DNA of 64,000 bases, taken from positions 248,001 through 312,000 of the forward strand of contig NZ_GL379773.1 in the NCBI RefSeq assembly GCF_000143765.1, in the 5' to 3' direction. The translations under genes and the position numbers were made by a program. This document shows, piece by piece, positions 53,229-62,498 of the stretch. The notes beneath the pieces were generated by a model. That model was not told where the DNA came from. It did not search any database and saw nothing but the letters and a program-made list of their open reading frames with translations. Each line of letters begins with the position of its first letter. Within the stretch, counting starts at the first letter, position 1. This stretch comes from Sphingobacterium spiritivorum ATCC 33861 (GTDB taxonomy: Bacteria > Bacteroidota > Bacteroidia > Sphingobacteriales > Sphingobacteriaceae).

Positions 53229-53264
53229 AAAAAGGGTCATTTCGTAATGAAATGACCCTTTTTT
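53229..53264. terminator. Bidirectional terminator between trhO and pgi
   Basis: A 14-bp perfect stem (AAAAAGGGTCATTT with AAATGACCCTTTTT, loop CGTAATG) between convergent genes, with T-runs on both strands. Confidence 0.9.
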
Positions 53265-53285
53265 AATATTCCGGATGGACGGGTT

Positions 53286-54932
53286 CTACCTCCAGGCCTT
53301 ATACTGATTGATCAACCCGTTTGTAGAAGAATCGTGAGAACTGATTTCTTCATTACCCTTCAGTTCAGGTAAGATCTGATTTGCTAATTGTTTACCCAAT
53401 TCTACTCCCCACTGATCAAATGAAAAGATATTCCAGATAATCCCCTGAACAAATATCTTGTGTTCATAGAGAGCGATCAGCGTTCCAAGAGAACGGGGTG
53501 TAATCTCTTTCAGCAGAATAGAATTGCTTGGACGATTACCTTCAAATACTTTAAAGCTCTTTAAACGCTCAATATCTTCCGGAGATCTTCCCGCCTTTTC
53601 AAACTCAGCAACGACTACTTCCTCAGACTTGCCGTTCATCAATGCTTCCGTTTGCGCGAAGAAGTTGGATAAGAGCAGTTGATGATGGTTGCCGATCTTA
53701 TTGTGACTAACTGCCGGAGCAATAAAATCACAAGGAATCAGTTTAGTTCCCTGATGAATCAACTGATAGAATGCATGCTGACCATTCGTTCCCGGTTCTC
53801 CCCAGATAATAGGCCCCGTCTGATAATCTATACGATTGCCGTTTCTATCTACATATTTACCGTTGCTCTCCATATCTCCCTGTTGAAAATAGGCCGCAAA
53901 GCGGTGCAGATATTGATCATACGGAAGAATTGCATGGCTTTCAGCATCAAAAAAATTATTGTACCATATTCCTAACACAGCCAGCAACACCGGAATATTT
54001 TCCTCAAACGGAGCTGTTTGAAAATGCTCATCAGCGATATAAGCACCTTTCAGTAATTCCTTAAAATTGTTAAAGCCAAGAGCCAGAGAAATAGACAGTC
54101 CGATTGCCGACCATAAAGAATAACGTCCGCCGACCCAATCCCAGAATTCAAACATATTACGTGTATCAATTCCAAAGGCAGATACAGCTTCAGCATTGGT
54201 GCTCAAAGCCGCAAAATGCTTGGCAATATCCGATTCTTTGGCTCCGCTGTTCAGGAACCATTCCCGTGCAGACCCGGCATTTGCCATAGTCTCCTGTGTC
54301 GTAAATGTTTTGGAAGCAATCAGAAACAAAGTCGTTTCGGGGTTAAGGCCCTTCAGAGTTTCAACAATATGCGTACCGTCTACATTAGATACAAAATGTA
54401 CATTGAGATGTGTTTTATAGGCTTTCAGTGCCTCTGTTACCATTACCGGTCCGAGATCCGATCCACCGATACCTATATTCACGACATCTGTGATCACTTT
54501 GCCCGTAAATCCTTTCCACGATCCGGAAAGAATTTCATTTGTAAAGGATTCCATATGATCCAATACAGCATTTATCTGAGGCATCACGTCTTTGCCGTCA
54601 ACCATTACAGGCTTACCGCTCTGATTTCTCAATGCTGTATGTAATACCTCACGCCCTTCCGTTTCATTTATCTTTTCTCCGGAAAACATGGCCTTGATAG
54701 CCACATCCAACTGACATTCTTTAGCCATTTGAATCAATAAAGCTATTGTTTCTTCATTGATCCTGTTTTTAGAATAATCAACTAAGATATCTTCCAGCTG
54801 AACAGAAAATTTCTCAAATCGCTGAGGGTCTTTCTGAAAAAGTTCTTTAAGGCTCTCCTGATTAATAGTGATATAATGATCTGTCAGATATTTATATGCA
54901 TTTGTCTGCGTAAAATCTATTCTTGGTAACAT
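53286..54932 (-). CDS. pgi: Glucose-6-phosphate isomerase
   Basis: A 548-residue enzyme of the long bacterial type, converting glucose-6-phosphate and fructose-6-phosphate. Family signatures are [30 protein letters not shown], the PGI signature [40 protein letters not shown] with the catalytic Glu and His, and the C-terminal [13 protein letters not shown] with the catalytic Lys. It faces trhO across a shared terminator and diverges from prfB over a 165-base spacer. Confidence 0.97.
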   Translation of the reverse strand: MLPRIDFTQTNAYKYLTDHYITINQESLKELFQKDPQRFEKFSVQLEDILVDYSKNRINEETIALLIQMAKECQLDVAIKAMFSGEKINETEGREVLHTALRNQSGKPVMVDGKDVMPQINAVLDHMESFTNEILSGSWKGFTGKVITDVVNIGIGGSDLGPVMVTEALKAYKTHLNVHFVSNVDGTHIVETLKGLNPETTLFLIASKTFTTQETMANAGSAREWFLNSGAKESDIAKHFAALSTNAEAVSAFGIDTRNMFEFWDWVGGRYSLWSAIGLSISLALGFNNFKELLKGAYIADEHFQTAPFEENIPVLLAVLGIWYNNFFDAESHAILPYDQYLHRFAAYFQQGDMESNGKYVDRNGNRIDYQTGPIIWGEPGTNGQHAFYQLIHQGTKLIPCDFIAPAVSHNKIGNHHQLLLSNFFAQTEALMNGKSEEVVVAEFEKAGRSPEDIERLKSFKVFEGNRPSNSILLKEITPRSLGTLIALYEHKIFVQGIIWNIFSFDQWGVELGKQLANQILPELKGNEEISSHDSSTNGLINQYKAWR

Positions 54933-55085
54933 AACTTTTGTATTTATTCAAAGATAATAAATTCCCTCTCCCGATCAGGTGAAATACAAACATATTTCCC
55001 TTTCTCAAAGCCCGCTGAAAAACGAAAAAGACAAGGTTTAGGAAAGTTAAAAGGCCAGAAAGATGAGAAAGTACTTTTAAATCTT

Positions 55086-55093
55086 TACTTTTG
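55086..55093 (+). promoter_or_regulatory. Candidate -7 box TACTTTTG directly before prfB
   Basis: An exact TAnnTTTG match whose last base lies 4 bases before the prfB ATG (55098), which would give a leaderless or near-leaderless mRNA. No TTG at -33. Confidence 0.45.
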
Positions 55094-55097
55094 ATAC

Positions 55098-56181
55098 ATG
55101 ACCAAAGAACATATTCAAGACTTGAGGGATCGTGTAACATCCCTGAGGAGGCATCTTTGACATTGATGTCAAGAAAGAAGAGATCAATCAGGAACAGGAA
55201 CTGACACTTGCACCCACTTTTTGGGATGATTCCAAAGCTGCCGAAAAAATACTTCACGCTATCAAAACAAAAAAAGTATGGACTGAACATTTTGATCAGG
55301 TCGCATCAGCGGTAGAAGATACAGTAGTTATGTACGAGTTTTTCCAAAGCGGCGACGCAACGGAACAGGAACTCGAAAGTCAATATCAAACGGCTTTACA
55401 GGACATTGAGGAGCTTGAATTTAAAAACATGCTCAGTGCTGAAGAAGATCAGCTTGATGCGATCTTACAGATCACAGCAGGAGCCGGCGGAACAGAGAGT
55501 TGTGACTGGGCCGCAATGCTTATGCGGATGTATATTATGTGGGGAGAAAAGCATGGTTGTAAAGTGACGGAGCAGGACTCTCAGGAAGGGGATGTCGCAG
55601 GGATTAAGACTGTTACACTACAGTTTTCTGGAAACTTCGCCTATGGTTATCTGAAAGGCGAAAATGGAGTACATCGTCTGGTACGTATCTCTCCCTTTGA
55701 CTCCAATGCCAAACGACATACCTCATTTGCATCGGTGTATGTATACCCGCTGATCGATGATAATATCGAAATCGATGTTAAAGATTCCGAAATCGAATGG
55801 GATACATTCCGCTCCGGGGGAGCAGGTGGACAGAACGTAAATAAAGTGGAGACCGCTGTACGTTTGCACCATAAACCGACCGGTATTATTATCAAGAACC
55901 AGGAAACCCGCTCGCAGCTACAAAATAAAGAGAATGCACTACGCCTTTTAAAGTCACAGCTATACGAGATAGAGATGCGTAAGCGTCAGGAAGCTACTGC
56001 AGTTATTGAAGGATCAAAGAAAAAGATTGAATGGGGTTCGCAGATCCGAAATTACGTCCTGCACCCTTACAAACTTGTTAAAGACCTGAGAACGAGCGTA
56101 GAAACATCAAATACACAAGCCGTATTGGATGGGGATATTGATATGTTCCTGAAAGCTTATCTGATGGAATTCGGAGGGTAA
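55098..56181 (+). CDS. prfB: Peptide chain release factor 2, with programmed +1 frameshift
   Basis: Translation starts at the ATG at 55098 (MTKEHIQDL...). It reaches CTT-TGA at 55155-55160 and must shift +1 (skipping T55158) to continue GAC ATT GAT, giving join(55098..55157,55159..56181) and 360 residues. The slip site CTTTGAC is preceded 3 bases upstream by AGGAGG (55146-55151), the classic RF2 autoregulation layout. The long frame has the stop-codon recognition motif SPF (198-200) and the GGQ catalytic motif (243-245, in [11 protein letters not shown]). RF2 ends translation at UGA and UAA; low RF2 makes the ribosome pause at the internal UGA and shift, restoring its level. A frame opening at 55330 alone would truncate the protein. 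Confidence 0.96.
55146..55161 (+). promoter_or_regulatory. RF2 programmed +1 frameshift site (AGGAGG-CAT-CTT-TGA-C)
   Basis: An internal Shine-Dalgarno-like AGGAGG (55146-55151), spacer CAT, slippery CTT (55155-55157), stop TGA (55158-55160) and following C match the conserved prfB recoding element. Confidence 0.93.
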
Positions 56182-56192
56182 GTATAAAGCAT

Positions 56193-56236
56193 ATAAAACA
56201 AAAGAACAGGGATAATTCCCTGTTCTTTTGTTTTAT
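56193..56236. terminator. Bidirectional terminator between prfB and dcd
   Basis: A perfect 20-bp stem (56193-56212 with 56217-56236, core AAGAACAGGGA / TCCCTGTTCTT, loop TAAT) between convergent genes. Confidence 0.92.
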
Positions 56237-56250
56237 ATAGTCTTCTCTCT

Positions 56251-56787
56251 CTAAAAAGAGTTCTTCCACATCATACTCTCTACAGGACGTACCGTTTTAC
56301 TATTATACTTGGCATTACCTTTAGTATTATATAAGGTCTCAATATCACCCTCAACTGCAAAATAGATCAGCTGTCCGATAGGCATACCCGGATACACCCG
56401 AACGGGCTGTGCTACAGAGATCTCAAGTGTCCATGTATTACAGAAACCCACATCGCCCTTTCCTGCCGTTGCATGGATATCAATTCCCAGACGTCCTGTA
56501 CTGGATTTTCCTTCCAAAAAAGGAACATGCTTATGTGTCTCCGTATATTCCAGTGTTACACCCAGATACAAGGTATTAGGCTCTAACACATATCCTTCAG
56601 CCGGGATCTCAAAATGTGTGATCTGGTTATGTTGCTTTGCGTCCAGCACACGATCCTTATATGTTGCCAGATATTTGCCCAGATGCACATCATATGAATT
56701 GGTCCCCAGGCAAGTGCGGTCAAATGGTTCGATGACGATCGTTCCGGCATCAATTTCTTCCAGTATTCTTTTGTCCGATAAAATCAT
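56251..56787 (-). CDS. dcd: dCTP deaminase
   Basis: A 178-residue enzyme from the ATG at 56787; an upstream frame extension to 56838 adds 17 residues not seen in the family. It deaminates dCTP to dUTP for thymidylate synthesis. Motifs: MILSDKRILEEID, CLGTNSYDVHLG, VPFLEGKSSTGRLGIDIHAT (nucleotide-binding, RLG), GDVGFCNTWTLEI with the catalytic Glu, and YPGMPIGQLIYF. Both the length and the start agree with other Bacteroidota Dcd proteins. Confidence 0.95.
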   Translation of the reverse strand: MILSDKRILEEIDAGTIVIEPFDRTCLGTNSYDVHLGKYLATYKDRVLDAKQHNQITHFEIPAEGYVLEPNTLYLGVTLEYTETHKHVPFLEGKSSTGRLGIDIHATAGKGDVGFCNTWTLEISVAQPVRVYPGMPIGQLIYFAVEGDIETLYNTKGNAKYNSKTVRPVESMMWKNSF

Positions 56788-56997
56788 GTTTTGTAAAAAT
56801 AGACTGACCGGGATAACCCCCACATTGTCAGCCTCCAAAAATACAGTTTTGCCTCAAAATTATGACCATATATTCCGAATTTTATTTAGCCCGTATACTT
56901 TATACTGTCTGTAGCCCTAAACATTGTGACAGATCTGTTTGATTTTAGTCAGGGTCTGCGTAACTTGCAGTATAATCAACGATCATACTGTACTGAG

Positions 56998-57636
56998 ATG
57001 GCTTTAGCATACCTCCGCGAATTAGATGAACATACTAAACTTGCTATCTGGAAGATAGAAGAGTCTGCTGAAGAATTGTTAGCAAAACTTCAACTGGATA
57101 CCCGTGAGAGAGCGCTTCTGGATTCTTTCGGTAAAGGCAAACGAAGTCTTCACTGGATGACAACACGTGTTCTGCTACGCTATCTCCTGCAAACAGATCA
57201 GTATATTGACTGTCCGTCAGATGAAAACGGAAAACCATATCTGACAAATTTCCCCTACAAAATATCCCTTACCCATTCCTATGATTATGCTGCAGTGCTG
57301 ATAAGTGCTAAAGGAGAAGTAGGAATTGATCTGGAAATTGTAAAAGATAAAGTCATCAGAATCAAACACAAGTTTCTGAAACCGGAAGAACTTGCTTTCA
57401 TACAGGGAGAACAAAGCACAGAGCAGTTGTACGCCTGCTGGTGTGCAAAGGAAGCCATATATAAATTACAGGGTAATAAGGGCGTTTCTTTCTTGAATAA
57501 CATGACTATACTCCCTTTCGAATATCAGGCACAAGGCGTTTTAAAACTACAATTAGAAGTCAATCAGATCCGCAAGACATATAACGTGTATTATGAAAAA
57601 TTCGGGGAGTATATGCTCGGATATGCTATTGAATAA
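56998..57636 (+). CDS. 4'-phosphopantetheinyl transferase superfamily protein
   Basis: A Sfp-type phosphopantetheinyl transferase, 212 residues from the ATG at 56998. A GTG at 56926 would give 236 residues, but MALAYLRELDEHTKLAIWKIEES fits the usual family start. The enzyme moves phosphopantetheine from coenzyme A to carrier proteins. Signature motifs are VGIDLEIVKDKVIRI (Mg2+ site, Asp/Glu) and ACWCAKEAIYKLQG (Trp-x-x-Lys-Glu). It could serve the fatty-acid carrier protein or a secondary-metabolite carrier; no polyketide or peptide synthase is in the window. It is convergent with the enoyl-CoA hydratase gene, 19 bases apart, without a terminator. Confidence 0.9.
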   Translation: MALAYLRELDEHTKLAIWKIEESAEELLAKLQLDTRERALLDSFGKGKRSLHWMTTRVLLRYLLQTDQYIDCPSDENGKPYLTNFPYKISLTHSYDYAAVLISAKGEVGIDLEIVKDKVIRIKHKFLKPEELAFIQGEQSTEQLYACWCAKEAIYKLQGNKGVSFLNNMTILPFEYQAQGVLKLQLEVNQIRKTYNVYYEKFGEYMLGYAIE

Positions 57637-57655
57637 ATTAAGACAGTATACGATA

Positions 57656-58429
57656 CTAAAATTTTGGCTTGCGTTTTTCTACAAAAGCAGATACCCCCTC
57701 AGTGAAATCAGGTTGGCCAAAACATTTTCCAAACTCAGCCACTTCCACTTCATAACCATTCTCCTCTTTAGAAATACTGGCATTGATGGCTCTTATAGCG
57801 GCTTTGACAGATGTCTTGGATCTTGAAAAAATATGCCCCAATATCTCTTCCGCCTTAGAAAGAAGATCCTCCACTTCCGTAACGTGATTGATCATGCCCC
57901 ATGATAAAGCCTCTTCTGAGGTAATCATATTGCCAGACAATATCATTTCCATAGCTTTCCCCCGTCCTACAAGATCAGTTAAACGTTGTGTCCCCCCATA
58001 TCCCGGTATTAACCCCAGAGAAACCTCCGGAAGGCCCAATTTGGCTGATACAGCAGCGACACGCATATGGCAGGCTAGTGCCAGTTCCAGTCCTCCGCCC
58101 AATGCGAAACCGTTAATAGCTGCTATGACCGGTTTGTCAAAATTATAAATCCGATCCATCACCCCATGTCCTGAAGTCGCTAATAGCCGGCCTTCTTTTT
58201 CATCTAACGATTGAAACTCTTTAATATCTGCTCCTGCAATGAAAGCCTTTGATCCTGCTCCTGTGACAATCACACCCCAGATATCCTGATCCGCAGCAAT
58301 ATCATCTAATACGGTACTCAACTCCTCAAATGTTTTTGTATTGAGTGCATTCAACTGCTGCTCACGGCTGAAAGTAATGTAGCAGATATGACTTTGTTTT
58401 TTTACTAAAAGATTTTCAAGTGTATTCAT
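57656..58429 (-). CDS. Enoyl-CoA hydratase/isomerase family protein
   Basis: A 257-residue crotonase-fold protein. The oxyanion-hole regions are KAFIAGADIKEF and NGFALGGGLELALACHMR, and PEVSLGLIPGYGGTQRL follows. Both catalytic glutamates of crotonase are present (Glu115 and Glu135), so hydration of trans-2-enoyl-CoA in fatty-acid or short-chain acyl-CoA breakdown is likely. It starts 4 bases after the DUF5686 gene stops and is probably on the same transcript, although no link between the two is obvious. Confidence 0.93.
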   Translation of the reverse strand: MNTLENLLVKKQSHICYITFSREQQLNALNTKTFEELSTVLDDIAADQDIWGVIVTGAGSKAFIAGADIKEFQSLDEKEGRLLATSGHGVMDRIYNFDKPVIAAINGFALGGGLELALACHMRVAAVSAKLGLPEVSLGLIPGYGGTQRLTDLVGRGKAMEMILSGNMITSEEALSWGMINHVTEVEDLLSKAEEILGHIFSRSKTSVKAAIRAINASISKEENGYEVEVAEFGKCFGQPDFTEGVSAFVEKRKPKF

Positions 58430-58433
58430 CTCA

Positions 58434-60965
58434 TTAAAAATTAAAGTGTACTGTTAAACGAACTTTTTCTCTCCGGACATTATCATACTCCCGGTAAGAA
58501 AGTCTTTTGACATATTCAACGGTAAAAAATCTAAGAACATTCTCTACCCCGACTGTTGCTTCCATATATGGTGTCTGATCAATCGTGCGCGTTACGATTC
58601 TTCCGTCATCATCTTTATCAAAATAAACAACTTCATTACTGATGTACGGGTTATTGCGCGGAGAAAGGTCACCATAAAACATTCGTAGCCGCCACAACTC
58701 TCTCCACCTCAATTTTTTTATAAGTGGGATCTTATTCAGTAAAAATCCCTGCAAACGATGGTCTATTGCAAACTTCACATACCGGTCTGCTGCAAACTCC
58801 ATACTATTCATCATAAAATAGTCCACTGTGTGCCTGTCCTGTTCAATCTGGACATTCGGTATCTCTAATAAAGGATAAGGTAATGCTCCCCAGATTTTAC
58901 CTACGCCTAGTGTAAGATCTGCAGTGCCCAGTTGATTCAGAAAAAGTCGTTTGGATGCTGCCAGCCGCAATGCACTATAATTGTACTCTCCGCCGAGAAA
59001 ACCTTTTATCCCTTGATTATACTGAAGGGTAAATACAGGATATTTATCAATAATAGGAGTTCGGGTAAGATTTCTATAATAAAAGTTTTCATTAGGTGCC
59101 CATCTCAGCTGCAGATCCACATCATTCGTCACTATACGTGGCAGTGTCTCACCTGCATGAATGCCTGTTTTGTTAAACACAAGTGTACCTGCAGTTTCCC
59201 GTTTGAAATAAGTAAATCCGGTACTTATACTGATATGGTTTCCGAATTCCCAGACATGATTTAGTTTGTAGGCATCATTGAATAAGAATTTCTCCGGTTT
59301 AGTCCCGCTAAAGGAAGCAAAGAAACTGTCTCCTTTCTTAAAACCAATCCCACGTCCTGGTTCCATGACATCATGCTGTACAGTTCCCTCAAGGTAGTGA
59401 GCCGGGAAAGTCGTCACAGACTTATTATTGAGCGAGAATGCGGATCTCAGGTAATACTTCATTTGCTGGTCTTTGACACCATACGCCAGATAACCTTCCA
59501 TATACACTTTTTCTGAAAGTTGTCCGGTAGTCCTTCCCCCAAACCGTATACGGTTTCCTTCCACTTCGTTAAAACTATAGGTATATTCAAGAGGTCCGAA
59601 TTCTACAGGACCTGCATTATGAAAACCCTGCGCCAGTAAATAGCCTATAGCCATCAGGCGCTTGAAGCTTTTCATATTATTGAGGGAGTCAGTATTAGAA
59701 TACACCGTCTGCTCGATCTTATTGAGCGGAATAGGCCGCTGTCGCTCCAAAATAGCTGTATCCTGACTGGCTGAAGCTAACATTTCGGTAGGAGCTCCCT
59801 CAAATACTTTAGCCGGGATCTGGGTTTTAAAATCCCATTTCGAATTAAAAGCAACTCTGCGACCAAATAAAGCGTCATCTTTCCGGCCTCCGAAAAGAAT
59901 CAGCAGGTCTGACTTCCGAAGGAACATAAATCCATCTGCATTAGGATCATAATGCAAGCTGATCAGAATATCGTTTATCCAGTTGAGATTCGCTTCCTTG
60001 CCCACTGTGAGTTCAGCCTGTCTTACAGCATAGCGGCCATCTGTCGTGACCTGTAATGTACCACTGAACAGCAGGTCCTGTTTGTTCTTGGGTTCAAATG
60101 CCAGCTCCACAAATGTCCCGTCAACAGTCTGTATAGTATCCTGTATATAAAACCTGTAAAACAACTTTGCTTCGTCTGCAATCGGACTCAGAAACAGTTT
60201 ATTGATAATAAAAATACTGGGATCATAGATATCAACCGGACGGAACTGATAATTGAGATATTGTTGAATATTGGCATTATTGATATACCGGGGATCAAAT
60301 TCTGTCTTCTTGTGAGACTTGATAAGCTTTTTATATTTTGAAGGATCTGTCTGTGAGTAGACATCCGAAAGATTCTCTTCCATATACATCGGCAAAAGCG
60401 CTTTCCCCTTTATAGATGCAGTATCCAGGTTCTTAAAAATAAATTTTAACTTACCCATCCGCTTCTCCATCGCTTTTCGCGGATCTACAAGTCCGAACTG
60501 AACTTTTTCGTACTCTTCAAACTGCACCTGATTCAGCGAACGAAGCCGGTTATCTTTTTTATGCTTTATGACGAGATCAATTAACTCCAAAGCCGGGTCA
60601 TCCTTTTTTGATTTAGATCTTTTCGAGATGGTCACCATCTCCAACATATTATCGGCGTAATCTAACTCGACACTAAGCTGCTGCAAAGAATCCTGAGTAA
60701 GAGGCAAATTAACAGCTGTATAACCCATTGCCCTGAATTGGATAGAAGTCTGATTTTTGTTGGCAAGAATAGCAAAATTACCCGAAGTATCGGTAGAAGT
60801 ACCCAGATTTCCCGGAGCTAATACGATAGTCGCACGAGGAATTCCATGTCCTGTGTTCCTGTCCACAACCCTTCCTTTGATCGTCAGTTGACCAAGAGCA
60901 GGACAAGTCATCAGTAGTAGGAATCCAACAAGTAAAATATAATCGAGTTTCTTATTGTATATCAT
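58434..60965 (-). CDS. DUF5686 family outer-membrane protein with carboxypeptidase-like regulatory domain
   Basis: An 843-residue protein from the ATG at 60965 (an upstream ATG at 60980 adds five residues before the signal peptide). The signal peptide ends PALG-Q. A carboxypeptidase-regulatory-like domain covers about 25-105 (TIKGRVVDRNTGHGIPRA, GTSTDTSGNFAI, QFRAMGYTAV). The DUF5686 region follows (DPALELIDLVIKHKKDNRL, QFEEYEKVQFGL), and the C-terminal half alternates short strands like a barrel, ending VRREKVRLTVHFNF with a terminal Phe. The family is common in Bacteroidota and of unknown function. The protein is likely in the outer membrane. Confidence 0.9.
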   Translation of the reverse strand: MIYNKKLDYILLVGFLLLMTCPALGQLTIKGRVVDRNTGHGIPRATIVLAPGNLGTSTDTSGNFAILANKNQTSIQFRAMGYTAVNLPLTQDSLQQLSVELDYADNMLEMVTISKRSKSKKDDPALELIDLVIKHKKDNRLRSLNQVQFEEYEKVQFGLVDPRKAMEKRMGKLKFIFKNLDTASIKGKALLPMYMEENLSDVYSQTDPSKYKKLIKSHKKTEFDPRYINNANIQQYLNYQFRPVDIYDPSIFIINKLFLSPIADEAKLFYRFYIQDTIQTVDGTFVELAFEPKNKQDLLFSGTLQVTTDGRYAVRQAELTVGKEANLNWINDILISLHYDPNADGFMFLRKSDLLILFGGRKDDALFGRRVAFNSKWDFKTQIPAKVFEGAPTEMLASASQDTAILERQRPIPLNKIEQTVYSNTDSLNNMKSFKRLMAIGYLLAQGFHNAGPVEFGPLEYTYSFNEVEGNRIRFGGRTTGQLSEKVYMEGYLAYGVKDQQMKYYLRSAFSLNNKSVTTFPAHYLEGTVQHDVMEPGRGIGFKKGDSFFASFSGTKPEKFLFNDAYKLNHVWEFGNHISISTGFTYFKRETAGTLVFNKTGIHAGETLPRIVTNDVDLQLRWAPNENFYYRNLTRTPIIDKYPVFTLQYNQGIKGFLGGEYNYSALRLAASKRLFLNQLGTADLTLGVGKIWGALPYPLLEIPNVQIEQDRHTVDYFMMNSMEFAADRYVKFAIDHRLQGFLLNKIPLIKKLRWRELWRLRMFYGDLSPRNNPYISNEVVYFDKDDDGRIVTRTIDQTPYMEATVGVENVLRFFTVEYVKRLSYREYDNVRREKVRLTVHFNF

Positions 60966-61021
60966 TCTTAAATCCTGCACCCGTATAAATATACAATTTG
61001 TAAACTGAGAATAAAACTTAT

Positions 61022-61056
61022 AACAAAAAAATGCATGGTAAATCTACCATGCATTT
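61022..61056 (-). terminator. Terminator of the nuo operon
   Basis: A 12-bp stem (AAATGCATGGTA with TACCATGCATTT, loop AATC), then a minus-strand T-run, 22 bases after the nuoN stop. Confidence 0.85.
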
Positions 61057-61078
61057 CATTTTTTTCTATTTATAACAA

Positions 61079-62464
61079 TCAGATAAGCTTTATCAAACAA
61101 TCAGGATAAATACCGATCAGGACTGTTATCAAAACTGCGATAAGGAAGACAAAAGAATAATTAACAGGAATATTCACTTTTGAAGAATCCTGCTCACTCT
61201 CTCTGAAATACATAGCCACCACCACTCGCAGATAATAAAATACACCTATCACCGCATTTACTGCTGCAAGAATCAACAATACAATATGGTAATTGTTCAT
61301 CGCTATAGTGAACATCATAAATTTACCGATAAAACCTGCTGTCAATGGAATACCCGCCAGTGAAAGCATGGCCACTGTCACGACCAGCGCAAGCCAGGGA
61401 TTACGCTTTGCAAGACCGTTGAATGCGGAGAAGTTATCCGAACCAACCTCTCGTTTTACAAGGATCAATGCACCGAAAGCAATAACGGATGCTAATGAGT
61501 AAGCTGTTGCATATGCCAAAATCGCGCTCGCTGATTGATTTCCAATCGAGATAACAGCAAATAACATATAACCTGCATGCGCTATACTGGAATACGCAAG
61601 CATACGTTTAAAAGAGTGCTGCATCAAAGCTGAAATATTACCAATAAACAGTGTTATAATCGCAATCGTAAGTAAAATTGGTGTCCAGTACTCATTTAGC
61701 GGAACGAAAGCCGAACTGAAAAGACGTAACATACCGGCAAAAGAAGCTGCCTTGACGACAGTACTCATATAGCTGGTAATCAAAATAGGTGCTCCGTCAT
61801 AGACATCAGGTGTCCAGAAATGGAATGGAGCAGCCCCTACCTTAAAACATAATCCTACAATCAGAAATAGAATTCCGGCATAGAATAACGGAGAAATATC
61901 ATGCGGATGAGCAATCACATATCCTTTAATTACTTCCAGATCAAAAGATCCTGACGCTCCATAAATCAGGGCAATACCAAACAGCAAAAATCCGGTTGAG
62001 AATGCACCCATAAGGAAATATTTCAAAGAAGCTTCATTCGAAGCAAAATCCTGCTTTCTGATACCGACAAGAATATATAATGCGACCGACATAATCTCTA
62101 TACCGATAAAAAGCATAGCAAAATTATGATAGGAATTGACTAATATAGCTCCAGTCAGTGAGAACAGAATTAAAGCATAATATTCTGCAACATGCTCACT
62201 GATAGACCAAAAATATTCTTTGGAAAGTAACAGTACTAATGCCGTAATGAGAATAGAAAGTACAGAAAAACCTATAGCGAAGTGATCGAATATGATCATA
62301 CCGCTGTAAAGCGGTTCGGCAACTTTGTTCCAATCCAGTATTAGAAAAACCAATGCACCGGCCAATCCCAGCAGTGTAACAGGCAATAAGGCATTTTTAG
62401 CCTTATACAGTCCCATGTATAACACTAATATTCCTAATAAAGACAGCGTAATAATCGCACCCAT
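61079..62464 (-). CDS. nuoN: NADH-quinone oxidoreductase subunit N
   Basis: A 461-residue inner-membrane antiporter-like subunit of complex I with about 14 helices. Key proton-path residues are visible: Glu123 in LFIGIEIMSVALYIL and Lys208 in GLCFKVGAAPFHFWTPDVYDGAP, the family signature. FKRMLAYSSIAHAGYML and LSLAGIPLTAGFIGKF are further NuoN marks. It is the last gene of the nuo operon, 34 bases after nuoM, and a terminator follows. Confidence 0.96.
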   Translation of the reverse strand: MGAIITLSLLGILVLYMGLYKAKNALLPVTLLGLAGALVFLILDWNKVAEPLYSGMIIFDHFAIGFSVLSILITALVLLLSKEYFWSISEHVAEYYALILFSLTGAILVNSYHNFAMLFIGIEIMSVALYILVGIRKQDFASNEASLKYFLMGAFSTGFLLFGIALIYGASGSFDLEVIKGYVIAHPHDISPLFYAGILFLIVGLCFKVGAAPFHFWTPDVYDGAPILITSYMSTVVKAASFAGMLRLFSSAFVPLNEYWTPILLTIAIITLFIGNISALMQHSFKRMLAYSSIAHAGYMLFAVISIGNQSASAILAYATAYSLASVIAFGALILVKREVGSDNFSAFNGLAKRNPWLALVVTVAMLSLAGIPLTAGFIGKFMMFTIAMNNYHIVLLILAAVNAVIGVFYYLRVVVAMYFRESEQDSSKVNIPVNYSFVFLIAVLITVLIGIYPDCLIKLI

Positions 62465-62498
62465 AAATAAATCGTTCTAATATTTTGTCGCTATAATT

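Noticed and set aside
55330..56181. Reading prfB as a truncated gene or a frameshift pseudogene
   Set aside because: The upstream frame and the CTTTGAC slip site with AGGAGG explain the break as programmed recoding; all RF2 motifs are intact.
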